Part shown: positions 50,589 through 58,310 of the stretch, piece by piece
Position numbering within the stretch: the stretch's first letter is position 1
Layout of the letters: each line of letters opens with the position of its first letter
Assembly (NCBI GenBank): GCA_944380305.1
Contig: CALWHF010000009.1
Coordinates: forward strand, 1 to 64,000
Direction of reading: 5' to 3'
DNA length: 64,000 nt
Source of the DNA: an uncultured Christensenellaceae bacterium
Lineage (GTDB): Bacteria > Bacillota > Clostridia > Christensenellales > UBA3700
Translations under genes and position numbers: made by a program
The notes under the pieces: model-generated
Database searches by the model: none
Told to the model about the DNA's origin: nothing
What the model saw: only the letters and a program-made list of their open reading frames with translations

Positions 50589-51440
50589 TCAGAAGTCCGC
50601 TTCGTCGGGGTGCTGACCTCTGCCGCCGAACGGTCTCATATAATCGATGAAGTACATATCCGAAAGAGAGATCTCGAAGTCGAACACGTCTGCATTCTCC
50701 TGCATTCTGTCGCCTCTGACCGACTTAGGCAGCGGCACCGCGCCGTGCTGGATCGCCCATCTCACCGCGAGCTGCGCAGGCGTCTTGCCGTACTTGTGCG
50801 CCATAGCCACGATCTCTTCGTTTTCCAGCACCTCGCCCCTTCCGAGCGGTCTGTATGCCTCGACGAGGATGCCGTTCTCCTTGCAGAAAGCTATGACGTC
50901 GAATTGCGGATACCCGGGGTGCATCTCGATCTGATCCACTGCAGGCTTCACGGTGCAGTTGTCGAGTATGCTGAGTATATGGTGCGGGAGGAAGTTGGAA
51001 AGTCCTATGCTCTTCACTCGTCCGCTCGCCCTGATCTCTTCAAACGCCTTCCAGGTATCGCAGTTTATCTTTTGCCAGTCGCTGTAATTCTTCGCGTTCG
51101 CTGGCCAGTGGATAAGGAACAGATCGAGATAGTCGAGCCCGAGATTGCTCATCGTCTTCTCGAACCCTTCGAGAGCGCTCTTATATCCTCTGTCCGTGCC
51201 CCACAGTTTGCTGGTCACGAAAATTTCGCTCCTGTCTATCTTGCTGTCCCTTACAGCCTTGCCCACGCCCTTTTCGTTGCCGTATATAAACGCGGTGTCA
51301 ATATGTCTGTATCCCAGTTTCAGAGCCTCGCGCACGCAGCCGTAAGCGGTATCGTCGTCGGCTATCTTGAACGTGCCGTAGCCTACGCATGGTATTTTAT
51401 TGCCGTCGTTCATAACGAAGCAGTCGCGTAAATCTTTCAT
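50589..51440 (-). CDS. Aldo/keto reductase (283 aa)
   Basis: An NAD(P)H-dependent reductase with the TIM-barrel AKR signature: GYRHIDTAFIYGNEKGVGKAV (catalytic Asp and Tyr), the Lys in FVTSKLWG, the His in LFLIHWP, GLSNF, DQIEMHPGY and PLPKSVRGDRMQEN as NADP site. It resembles AKR5-type 2,5-diketo-D-gluconate or methylglyoxal reductases; the substrate cannot be named. The ATG at 51440 has cggaggc 5 nt before it; longer frames upstream run through the promoter. Confidence 0.93.
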   Translation of the reverse strand: MKDLRDCFVMNDGNKIPCVGYGTFKIADDDTAYGCVREALKLGYRHIDTAFIYGNEKGVGKAVRDSKIDRSEIFVTSKLWGTDRGYKSALEGFEKTMSNLGLDYLDLFLIHWPANAKNYSDWQKINCDTWKAFEEIRASGRVKSIGLSNFLPHHILSILDNCTVKPAVDQIEMHPGYPQFDVIAFCKENGILVEAYRPLGRGEVLENEEIVAMAHKYGKTPAQLAVRWAIQHGAVPLPKSVRGDRMQENADVFDFEISLSDMYFIDYMRPFGGRGQHPDEADF

Positions 51441-51487
51441 AAAGCCTCCGTAACGGCGTTGTCGGAATCGGATTGCCGTATAGGATA

Positions 51488-51516
51488 AGTATAGCAAACG
51501 CGCGAGACAGAGGCAA
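51488..51516 (-). promoter_or_regulatory. Promoter of the aldo/keto reductase gene
   Basis: Minus strand TTGCCT (51516-51511), 17 bp, TATACT (51493-51488). Confidence 0.5.
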
Positions 51517-51618
51517 TAATTATTTTTATTTAGAATCAACTTTTTTGCTTGCCGCGAAATTTTTACGCACCGCGCACTTTTTTTTGCCCCGAAAACGGGT
51601 AAAATATCAAAACCCATA

Positions 51619-51647
51619 TTGACAACGACCGTTTTGGATGTTTTAAT
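51619..51647 (+). promoter_or_regulatory. Promoter of the cytidylate kinase-like gene
   Basis: TTGACA (51619-51624), 17 bp, TTTAAT (51642-51647). Confidence 0.6.
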
Positions 51648-51685
51648 AGAATTAGAATATATATATGATAAAGGAGTGGATTTTT

Positions 51686-52297
51686 ATGGATAAGGTCATC
51701 ACTATAAGCCGACAATTCGGCAGCGGCGGCAGAGAGTTCGGCATAAAGCTCGCGCAGGCTCTCAACGTGCCTTTTTACGACAAAGAACTGATCTCCCTCG
51801 CGGCGAAAGGGACTGCGATGTGCGAAGAATTCTTACAACATCACGAAGAAAGCGCGCCGTCAATGCTGTCGGGCGTATTCTACTCCACCTATTTCATGCC
51901 TATGTCCGATCAGATCTACATCGCGCAGAGCAACGCGATCAAGGAAATAGCGAAAAAAGGTCCTTGCGTGATACTCGGCAGATGCGCAGACGCGATCCTC
52001 GAAGATTCCGTGAAGATATACGTCCATGCCGATCTGAAAAAACGCGTGGCCCGCAAGAACGCGCTCAATCTCGGTATCGATCCCGACAAGATGGAAGCCC
52101 ACGTCAAGAAGATAGACAAAAAGCGCAAGAAATATTACGAATTCTACACCTATCAGAAATGGGGCATGGCGGAGAATCACAACCTGTGCCTCGACAGCGG
52201 GCTGATAGGAGTCGACGGGTGCGTAAAGACTACTCTCGCCTATCTCGAAAGTCTCGAGGGCAACACTCCTCTCGAAAACCCCGGACAGCACGGCTGA
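51686..52297 (+). CDS. Cytidylate kinase-like family protein (203 aa)
   Basis: A P-loop kinase of the cytidylate_kin2 family. The start MDKVITISRQFGSGGREFGIKLAQAL carries the modified P-loop GSGGREFG in place of GxxGxGKS. 'VPFYDKELISLAA' and 'GPCVILGRCADAILED' are family hallmarks, and the LID region reads KKIDKKRKKYYEFYT. The family may phosphorylate CMP or an unknown substrate. The ATG at 51686 has aaaggag 9 nt upstream; an earlier ATG (51665) precedes that ribosome site. It is monocistronic, between its promoter and the terminator at 52331. Confidence 0.9.
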   Translation: MDKVITISRQFGSGGREFGIKLAQALNVPFYDKELISLAAKGTAMCEEFLQHHEESAPSMLSGVFYSTYFMPMSDQIYIAQSNAIKEIAKKGPCVILGRCADAILEDSVKIYVHADLKKRVARKNALNLGIDPDKMEAHVKKIDKKRKKYYEFYTYQKWGMAENHNLCLDSGLIGVDGCVKTTLAYLESLEGNTPLENPGQHG

Positions 52298-52330
52298 TAC
52301 GTCGCGTTTACGACATGATGCGAAAAAACG

Positions 52331-52363
52331 AGCGCGCCCGCGATATGCGGACGCGCTTTTCTT
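52331..52363. terminator. Bidirectional terminator between convergent genes
   Basis: Stem agcgcg-c-ccgc / gcgg-a-cgcgct with loop gatat; ttttctt follows on the plus strand and gttttttcg on the minus strand. It serves the cytidylate kinase-like gene and the NSS transporter gene. Confidence 0.8.
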
Positions 52364-52397
52364 CACCTTTCATCGGCGCGGCACGCCGCGTTTTTCT

Positions 52398-53852
52398 TTA
52401 CAGACCTATTATGTTGAATATCAGAATCAGCAGCATGCAGACGGGTGCGATATAGCGTATCATCACGGTGAAATATCTGTCCCTCATACTGTTTACCTTC
52501 AGACCGATCTCGTCCTTTATCGCTCTGAAATTGACGAAATAGCCCGCAATAACACATGTGCCTATCGCGACGAGCGGCATCAGGATGCTGTTGCTCACAT
52601 AGTCGAAAATGTCGAGTATCGTCATTCCGTTTATCGACAGCGACTTTAGCACTCCGAAACCGAGAGATGACGGTATGCCGAGCAAAAGAACTACTCCGAA
52701 AACGATCAGACATGCAACCCATCTCTTCATGCCGAGATTTTCTCTGAGAACCGCGACGATAGCCTCTATCAGCGAGATCGCAGAGGTCAGCGCGGCGAAA
52801 AGAACGAGCAGGAAGAACAACGATCCTATTATGCCCGCATAGGGTATCTGACTGAAAACGTTTGGCAGCGAAACGAACATCAAAGTCGGACCGCTGCTCT
52901 GCATCACGTCCTGCGGAGATGATGCGAAAGCGAACACGGACGGGATAATTATAAGTCCCGCAACGATAGCGAAACAGGTATCGAACACGCTTATCTGACG
53001 AGCGGATTTCTGAATGTCGGTATTCTTTTTCATGTACGACCCGTACGTTATCATGATACACATCGCGAGAGACATCGAATAGAACAACTGCCCCAAAGCA
53101 GCGAGGAACACTTCTGCAATGTTTACCCCTTCGAGTTTAGGCACGAGGAAGTATTTTATGCCTTCGACTGCGCCTTTCTGGCACATCGCGAAAATTGCGA
53201 GTCCCACCGAAAGCACGGCGAGTATCGGCATGAGTATCTTACCTATCTTCTCTATACCCTTCTGTACACCGAATATGACGACCGCGAACGAAAGTAACGC
53301 GAATATTATGAAAAACACTATCGGCTCCCAGGACGAAGAGATAAAATTGTTGAAATATAGCGCGGCGTTTTCTCCCGTCATCGCTCCCGTAGACCCGTCT
53401 CCCGACATATACGCGAACAGATATTTCGTGACCCAGCCGCCTATTACGCAATAGTACGGCACGATAAGCACGGGAACGACGAGACTGACGAACCCGAACC
53501 ATTTTGTCTTTTTGTTAAGTTTCCCGAATGCTCCGATAACGTCTTTACCCGTCAGTCTTCCAATGCCTATCTCGAGAACCAACAGACTGAAACCGAAAGT
53601 GACCGCGAGCAAAATATACACGAGCAGGAAGATTCCTCCACCGTATTTTGCGGCAAGGTACGGGAAACGCCACAGATTGCCCAGTCCCACCGCAGAACCC
53701 GCAGCGGCGAGGACGAAACCTATCCTGCCGGTAAAGCCCTTGTGTTTTTTTGCAACGGATTCTCCGTTTTCAGGAACGTCGGTTTGCGTTTCGGCAACGA
53801 GGGATCCCGTCCCGACGTTTTCGTTTACGCTGCCGTTTTCTCCGTTCTGCAT
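52398..53852 (-). CDS. Sodium-dependent transporter, NSS (SNF) family (484 aa)
   Basis: A sodium symporter for amino acids or related solutes. After a hydrophilic N-terminus of about 38 residues, the TM1 signature reads GFVLAAAGSAVGLGNLWRFPYLAAKYGGG (about 45-73), with unwound Gly for substrate and sodium binding. There are 11 to 12 TM helices, the usual number for bacterial NSS. 'SSGPTLMFVSLPNVF' near TM7 and 'LFAALTSAISLIEA' near TM8 are typical. The substrate is unknown. The ribosome site ggaggatatt is good. Confidence 0.93.
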   Translation of the reverse strand: MQNGENGSVNENVGTGSLVAETQTDVPENGESVAKKHKGFTGRIGFVLAAAGSAVGLGNLWRFPYLAAKYGGGIFLLVYILLAVTFGFSLLVLEIGIGRLTGKDVIGAFGKLNKKTKWFGFVSLVVPVLIVPYYCVIGGWVTKYLFAYMSGDGSTGAMTGENAALYFNNFISSSWEPIVFFIIFALLSFAVVIFGVQKGIEKIGKILMPILAVLSVGLAIFAMCQKGAVEGIKYFLVPKLEGVNIAEVFLAALGQLFYSMSLAMCIMITYGSYMKKNTDIQKSARQISVFDTCFAIVAGLIIIPSVFAFASSPQDVMQSSGPTLMFVSLPNVFSQIPYAGIIGSLFFLLVLFAALTSAISLIEAIVAVLRENLGMKRWVACLIVFGVVLLLGIPSSLGFGVLKSLSINGMTILDIFDYVSNSILMPLVAIGTCVIAGYFVNFRAIKDEIGLKVNSMRDRYFTVMIRYIAPVCMLLILIFNIIGL

Positions 53853-53992
53853 AATATCCTCCGATTTATGTATTGATACGTTCGGCTTGATATTTTACCA
53901 GTATTATCGCCTTTTAGCAAACAAATCAGCCGCAATATTCACACTATGCAAATTTTTAGTTGTTTTTGCACGACAAATGCTGTAAAAAAGAC

Positions 53993-54020
53993 AAAAAAGC
54001 GACCGCGTCATCGCGCGGTC
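53993..54020 (-). terminator. Terminator of the 238-aa unknown gene
   Basis: Stem gaccgcg/cgcggtc with a 6-nt loop, then gcttttttg on the minus strand, 20 nt after the stop. Confidence 0.8.
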
Positions 54021-54041
54021 TGTAATATTGAAACAAACCGT

Positions 54042-54758
54042 TCAGATCAGTGCATATGCCTGCATAAGAGCCTGCATTCCGTCGAGATACGAATAGGCGT
54101 TGCGGTAACCTTCCATCACCGAACGCAGCCCCAGCCATACCACCTTGACCATCTTCGCGCTGGCGATCTCGAACGCGTAATAAAGCCCCTCGAGCATCGT
54201 GATGTAATCGTCTCGCGTCTCGTCCGAAAGTCTTTCGTCCGACACGACCAGCTCGGTAAGCGAAGTGATGTACGGCACGACGTTTTCCTTTACTATATCC
54301 TGCACCACGAAATCGCCGTCGCCGAAACGCGCGGTCTTTTCGTCGTCCTTGTCGTCGAGCACGTTCTTGAACGCAAGAACGTATGCGGTGATCACGCTGT
54401 TGCAGAACATCTTGAAAGACTGATCTATGTCGTCGGACCTGAAAAAGGTCTTGAGGAATTTGTGCAGGCTCTGCGTGCCCCTGTCGAACTCGTAAAGAAG
54501 TCCCGTCACAAGCGCGACGACACCCCTCGACGACGGCGGGAGCTTGAAAGAATTGCCCACCACGGCTGCGGAAAACTCCTGTTTGTAATCCACGCCCGTA
54601 TTGCATTTGGCGACGTATCCCATAAGCGACGGATTCGACGCAAGATAACGCAGCAATCCCTTGATCGCGTTGCCCGCCATAATGAACCTGCCCTTTGACA
54701 GATCGTTGCACCTCGCGACCAATCCCGTATACGCCTGTTGTACGCTTTCGTTTGCCAT
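54042..54758 (-). CDS. Helical protein of unknown function (238 aa)
   Basis: A soluble, mostly helical protein without signal or TM segment (MANESVQQAYTGLVARCNDLSKGRF..., GRFIMAGNAIKGLLRYLASN). I recognise no family. The start at 54758 has taggagag upstream; 20 residues of a longer frame lie upstream in the 5' leader. It has a promoter of its own (54802-54830) and a terminator (53993-54020) and is divergent from the HPr-like gene. Its neighbours give no functional hint. Confidence 0.72.
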   Translation of the reverse strand: MANESVQQAYTGLVARCNDLSKGRFIMAGNAIKGLLRYLASNPSLMGYVAKCNTGVDYKQEFSAAVVGNSFKLPPSSRGVVALVTGLLYEFDRGTQSLHKFLKTFFRSDDIDQSFKMFCNSVITAYVLAFKNVLDDKDDEKTARFGDGDFVVQDIVKENVVPYITSLTELVVSDERLSDETRDDYITMLEGLYYAFEIASAKMVKVVWLGLRSVMEGYRNAYSYLDGMQALMQAYALI

Positions 54759-54801
54759 AAACTCTCCTAGTATCGCGCGGTCTCCCGCGCGGATTATATA
54801 T

Positions 54802-54830
54802 ATTATACTATCGGGCAATAATTATTGCAA
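54802..54830 (-). promoter_or_regulatory. Promoter of the 238-aa gene with palindrome in the spacer
   Basis: Minus strand TTGCAA (54830-54825), 17 bp, TATAAT (54807-54802). The perfect palindrome gcaataattattgc (54815-54828) covers the -35 and spacer and could be an operator. Confidence 0.5.
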
Positions 54831-54902
54831 GCGATTGACGTGACGGCTGAATGCCCGATAACGGTCTGAAAATGTAAAATTTGGATAATTTCACGCAAAT
54901 CA

Positions 54903-54931
54903 TTGCAAAAAGTCGTTACTTAAATTATAAT
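54903..54931 (+). promoter_or_regulatory. Promoter of the HPr-like/DUF4364 operon
   Basis: TTGCAA (54903-54908), 17 bp, TATAAT (54926-54931). Confidence 0.6.
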
Positions 54932-54966
54932 ATTTACATACCTTATTTTTGTAACGGAGTGTACAC

Positions 54967-55197
54967 ATGAAATCTGTCAGTTTGTTGCTCAATACGACCG
55001 AAAGCGTAAAGAAATTCGTCAACATTATTTCCGCATACGACTACGACGCGGACGTAAGGAGCGGTCGTTACGTCGTTGACGCGAAGTCCATTCTCGGGCT
55101 CTTTTCGCTCGACCTCAACAGACCCGTCGTCCTCGAGATCCACAGCTCGGACTGCGACGATCTTCTCGACCAGCTTTCCCCGTTCATCTACGTCTGA
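54967..55197 (+). CDS. HPr-like protein lacking the active-site His, regulatory Ser kept (76 aa)
   Basis: The protein aligns with HPr of the PTS over its whole length. YDADV (26-30) matches HPr YDADV, and DAKSILGLFSL (38-48) matches the Ser46 region KSIMGVMSLG. By this register His15 of HPr falls on Glu12 and Arg17 on Val14, so phosphotransfer from enzyme I is not possible. Ser41, the counterpart of Ser46, is kept, as in Crh of Bacillus. It could be phosphorylated by the HPr kinase encoded at 57367-58308 and act as a regulator. It is the first gene of a bicistron with DUF4364. Confidence 0.75.
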   Translation: MKSVSLLLNTTESVKKFVNIISAYDYDADVRSGRYVVDAKSILGLFSLDLNRPVVLEIHSSDCDDLLDQLSPFIYV

Positions 55198-55198
55198 G

Positions 55199-55717
55199 AT
55201 GCTAGACTCCAAAGCCCTGAACAAAGTCATCCTCCTTTTCATCTTCGACAAAATGGAAGTCGCGATGAAAGAGGACATAATAATCGAAATGGCGATCTCC
55301 AACGAGTGGCTCGCCTACATCGACGCGAAAGAAAGTTTTTCCGAACTCGCGTCGAGCGATTTTCTTACCAACGTCTCGCCGCGCGGCTCGACGGCGCACT
55401 ACTCTATCACGAGCGACGGCAGAGAGTGCTTGCAATTATTCTATACGCAGATACCTTCGTCTCTTCGCGACAGCATTACCGAGCACGTCAAGAAAAACAG
55501 GCTGAGTTACAGGAGAAAACAAGACTATTCGTCCGACTATTTCAAGAACTCGGACGGCACCTACACCGTGGTGCTTAAGATAGAAAGCGTGACCGTTCCC
55601 CTTCTCGAGCTGAAACTCAACGTGCAAAACCGCAATACCGCAAAATGGATATTCAAGCATTGGTCGGACAAAGCACTCGGCATTTACGAACTGATACACG
55701 ACAACCTGGTGGAATGA
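55199..55717 (+). CDS. DUF4364 family protein (172 aa)
   Basis: This matches the DUF4364 pattern, an N-terminal winged-helix-like part (ALNKVILLFIFDKMEVAMKEDIIIEMAISNEWLAYIDAKESFSELASSDFL, then YSITSDGRECLQLF) followed by a beta-rich half (YTVVLKIESVTVPLLELKLNVQN). Probably DNA-binding, but the function is not established. The ATG lies 2 nt after the stop of the HPr-like gene and has no separate ribosome site, so it depends on translational coupling. A frame extending further upstream is an out-of-register overlap with the HPr-like gene. Confidence 0.85.
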   Translation: MLDSKALNKVILLFIFDKMEVAMKEDIIIEMAISNEWLAYIDAKESFSELASSDFLTNVSPRGSTAHYSITSDGRECLQLFYTQIPSSLRDSITEHVKKNRLSYRRKQDYSSDYFKNSDGTYTVVLKIESVTVPLLELKLNVQNRNTAKWIFKHWSDKALGIYELIHDNLVE

Positions 55718-55747
55718 CCTCGCTTAACAAATAATCTCAAGACAAAC

Positions 55748-55784
55748 AAAAAGACGCGCTTTTGAGGTGCGTCTTTCTTTATTT
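55748..55784 (+). terminator. Terminator of the HPr-like/DUF4364 operon
   Basis: Stem aaagacgc/gcgtcttt with an 11-nt loop, then ctttattt. Confidence 0.75.
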
Positions 55785-55793
55785 GCATTTTAT

Positions 55794-56198
55794 TCAGGAA
55801 TCCTTTCTGACCCTGACGCCGCAGGTATTGCAATACTTCGCGTCGAGATCGAGAATCGCGCCGCAGTTGACGCATTTCTTGACCGTAGGTTTGCCGCATT
55901 TACGGCAGAATTTGCTGCCCGCCGGATTCGTCTCGCCGCAGTATACGCACTTTATCGGCGCGGCTTGAGCCTCTTTTTCCTCTTTCGACTTTCTTATGCC
56001 CGCAAGCGTGAAAATCACGCCGACCACCGCGACCACAATACCCGCGATTGCGAGCGAATACTTCAGATTGTTATCCACGGCTGCGTCTGTCATCAGCATG
56101 GTCAGACCCACCGCCGCAAGCAGAAGTCCGACTATTGTCGCGAAAACGCCGAACCCGCGCAGGATTCCTCTGGAATCGGTTTTCTTTTTGTCTTTCAT
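55794..56198 (-). CDS. Two-TM protein with double zinc ribbon (134 aa)
   Basis: Two TM helices (about residues 15-37 and 46-68) precede two four-Cys zinc ribbons: IKCVYCGETNPAGSKFCRKCG (C-x2-C...C-x2-C) and KKCVNCGAILDLDAKYCNTCG. Such zinc-ribbon membrane proteins are common in Firmicutes and have no fixed function. The ORF has its own ribosome site (ggagggagataag) and converges on the DUF4364 operon. Confidence 0.83.
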   Translation of the reverse strand: MKDKKKTDSRGILRGFGVFATIVGLLLAAVGLTMLMTDAAVDNNLKYSLAIAGIVVAVVGVIFTLAGIRKSKEEKEAQAAPIKCVYCGETNPAGSKFCRKCGKPTVKKCVNCGAILDLDAKYCNTCGVRVRKDS

Positions 56199-56273
56199 CT
56201 TATCTCCCTCCGATCGTGTATAACATTATACTCCCGACAGGAAAAAATGTCAATACGGGTCTGTTGCCCGCCT

Positions 56274-57176
56274 TCACGCGGATTTTCTTTCGGGCACTTT
56301 TTCCGCCGCCTTTTCGCCATCTCTCGCGGCTATTATCGGCGTCCAGTACGCAACCATCTCTTCCCTGCCGTAGAAATTCAGCGGCAGAGTGTTCTTTTCC
56401 TCGAGATACTTTTTGTACGACCCTCCGCCCCACGGCGATCTCGGCTCGGGATTCTTTCTTCTGAAAGCGAGCCTCGACAGTTTATACAGAATCGCGATAT
56501 ACACAAAGAACACCGCGAGATATTCTATGATAAACAAATGGTTTTTATCAAAACCCGGAATAAGCAGAAATTCGGGAAGTACGCATTCCTGTATGAACAT
56601 TATGTTTTCGGGTTTGTCGTTGACGTAGTCGTATCTCCATGTGAACGCGGCGAGCGTGCCCCACAGAAGTATGACCAAAAACCCGAGAAGTGCTTTCCAC
56701 AGATCCTTATACCTGAGCGGCTCTATCGTGAAATTCCAGATAAGACCGCCGAGATACAGACAATAGTGCATGACGATGCTTTCGATGAAAGTGAAATTGG
56801 TCATGTCGCTGTTGACGAACGACTGCGGCGAAATGCTCATCGCGAGGAGCTGCACGAGTCCCGCGAAAAATCCCACGAATCTGCCCGTCTCCTTGAGCAC
56901 TTTCCAGCCCGAAAGATATGCGATCGGCATAAGGAAATAGCTGACCGAGCTGATCTCGACGGGTATCAGTTTGACCGCGTCCTGCCTGAATATCGTCGGC
57001 ATAAGCGTGAAGTGCAGTATCTTGTACACGAGCACGAAAGTCATCAGTCTGTACATGAATTTTTCGGCGCGTTCTCTCGATTTGCCGAAAGTCTTTATCA
57101 CGACGAAAGGACTGACGACCGCGGCTCCTAGTCCCGCAACCAGGCAGAAGACCTGCCAAAAAGTATTCATCAACAT
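56274..57176 (-). CDS. YwaF/TP0381-like integral membrane protein (300 aa)
   Basis: Seven or eight TM helices span residues 5-240 (FWQVFCLVAGLGAAVVSPFVVIK first), followed by a hydrophilic C-terminus of about 60 residues (RRKNPEPRSPWGGGSYKKYLEE...). The overall pattern, with histidines in TM segments (KILHFTLMPTIF, SIVMHYCLYLGG), resembles the YwaF (TIGR02206) family of unknown function. The start codon is 7 nt after the small acidic ORF's last codons, with aggagg inside that ORF as ribosome site. It is the last gene of the HAD-hprK operon. Confidence 0.7.
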   Translation of the reverse strand: MLMNTFWQVFCLVAGLGAAVVSPFVVIKTFGKSRERAEKFMYRLMTFVLVYKILHFTLMPTIFRQDAVKLIPVEISSVSYFLMPIAYLSGWKVLKETGRFVGFFAGLVQLLAMSISPQSFVNSDMTNFTFIESIVMHYCLYLGGLIWNFTIEPLRYKDLWKALLGFLVILLWGTLAAFTWRYDYVNDKPENIMFIQECVLPEFLLIPGFDKNHLFIIEYLAVFFVYIAILYKLSRLAFRRKNPEPRSPWGGGSYKKYLEEKNTLPLNFYGREEMVAYWTPIIAARDGEKAAEKVPERKSA

Positions 57177-57180
57177 ATAA

Positions 57181-57357
57181 TCACCAGTCCTCCTTGTGAC
57201 TGAGCTTTATATCGGTATAAAACTCCTTGTATTTTCTCTTGAACGCCTCGGGATCGGATTCGAAGTTCTCCGCCCTTTCGAGGTCCTCCTCTTCTTCTAT
57301 GCAATCGCAGTCCTCGTCGTACTTTTCGGCGAGTTTCATCTTCTCGTAATCTGTCAT
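57181..57357 (-). CDS. Small acidic protein (58 aa)
   Basis: A 59-codon frame between hprK and the YwaF-like gene, beginning MTDYEKMKLAEKYDEDCDC and ending FYTDIKLSHKEDW. The centre is Glu-rich (CIEEEEDLERAENF). It has an aaggtg ribosome site, starts 9 nt after the hprK stop and carries the ribosome site of the next gene in its last codons, all signs of a real gene in the operon. No family is recognised. Confidence 0.65.
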   Translation of the reverse strand: MTDYEKMKLAEKYDEDCDCIEEEEDLERAENFESDPEAFKRKYKEFYTDIKLSHKEDW

Positions 57358-57366
57358 CTCACACCT

Positions 57367-58308
57367 TCATTTCTGATTTTTCAGAAGGTCCGCGACGGCG
57401 TCGTAACCCATCTTCTTCATACGGTAATTGCGCGCGGCGACCTCCACGACGACGGCAAGGTTTCTGCCCGGCATCACGGGGAGGGTGAGTTTAGGCACGC
57501 TTATGCCGAGTATCTCTTCGTATTTTTCCTCGTTGCAAAGCCTGTCGAAATCGGCGTCGCCGTTCCACTGCCTAAGCTCTATGACCATATCTATGCTCTT
57601 GTCGGGCAGGACGGACGACACGCCGTAAAGGCTCCTGACGTCGATTATACCGATACCGCGCACTTCCATGAAGAATTTTATCCTCTCGGGCGCGGTACCT
57701 ATCAGCTGATCGTTGATGCGTCTCACTATGACCGCATCGTCCCCGACCAGTCTGTGTCCTCTGTGAATAAGTTCGAGCGCGGTCTCGCTCTTGCCGAGTC
57801 CGCTTTTACCCGTCAAAAGAACGCCTATACCGCTTATCTCGAGAAACGTCGCGTGCACGCTTTTCATCGGTGCGAGCAATTTTTCGAGATAGTTCGCAAT
57901 GTCGGTATTGAGAGCGGTCGTCGTCTTGTGCGAGAGGAACACCGGTATATTGTATCTCGATGCGACTTCGAGTGCGAGCGAGCTCGGATTTATCGAGCGG
58001 GTGTAGATTACACACGGTACGCGCTTTGAAAACAACATCTCGATCGCGTGTTCTTTTTTGTCGTCGGGAAGAGATTTGATGTAGTAATACTCCGCGTTTC
58101 CTATCATCTGAACTCTGCCCGCTCCGAAATAATCGTCAAAGCCCGCAAGGAGAAGTCCCGGTCTGTTGAGAAGACCCGAACTGAACGTGATATAGTCCGT
58201 CTCGTTTCCCTGCAATAATTCGAGATTGCAGTCCTGGCAGAAGTTTTTGATCTTGACGCTTTCGCTTATCGCGTATTCGGGATCGAAGATATTGTTTTGT
58301 TCGTTCAT
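57367..58308 (-). CDS. hprK: HPr kinase/phosphorylase (313 aa)
   Basis: It phosphorylates or dephosphorylates the regulatory Ser of HPr (and Crh-like proteins), the sensor of catabolite control in Firmicutes. The N-terminal domain spans residues 1-125. The C-terminal kinase has the P-loop GKSGLGKSE (167-175), 'LVGDDAVIVRR', the family signature VRGIGIIDVRSLYG and the C-terminal K-box helix region with GRNLAVVVEVAARNYRMKKMGYDA. The ATG at 58308 has aagga upstream and lies 2 nt after the HAD stop. A likely non-PTS client, the HPr-like protein, is encoded 2.2 kb away. Confidence 0.96.
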   Translation of the reverse strand: MNEQNNIFDPEYAISESVKIKNFCQDCNLELLQGNETDYITFSSGLLNRPGLLLAGFDDYFGAGRVQMIGNAEYYYIKSLPDDKKEHAIEMLFSKRVPCVIYTRSINPSSLALEVASRYNIPVFLSHKTTTALNTDIANYLEKLLAPMKSVHATFLEISGIGVLLTGKSGLGKSETALELIHRGHRLVGDDAVIVRRINDQLIGTAPERIKFFMEVRGIGIIDVRSLYGVSSVLPDKSIDMVIELRQWNGDADFDRLCNEEKYEEILGISVPKLTLPVMPGRNLAVVVEVAARNYRMKKMGYDAVADLLKNQK

Positions 58309-58310
58309 AG

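Noticed and set aside
49368-51431. A 687-residue plus-strand frame opposite the EEP and aldo/keto reductase genes
   Set aside because: It is antisense to two well-supported genes and crosses their promoters; composition is that of a shadow frame.
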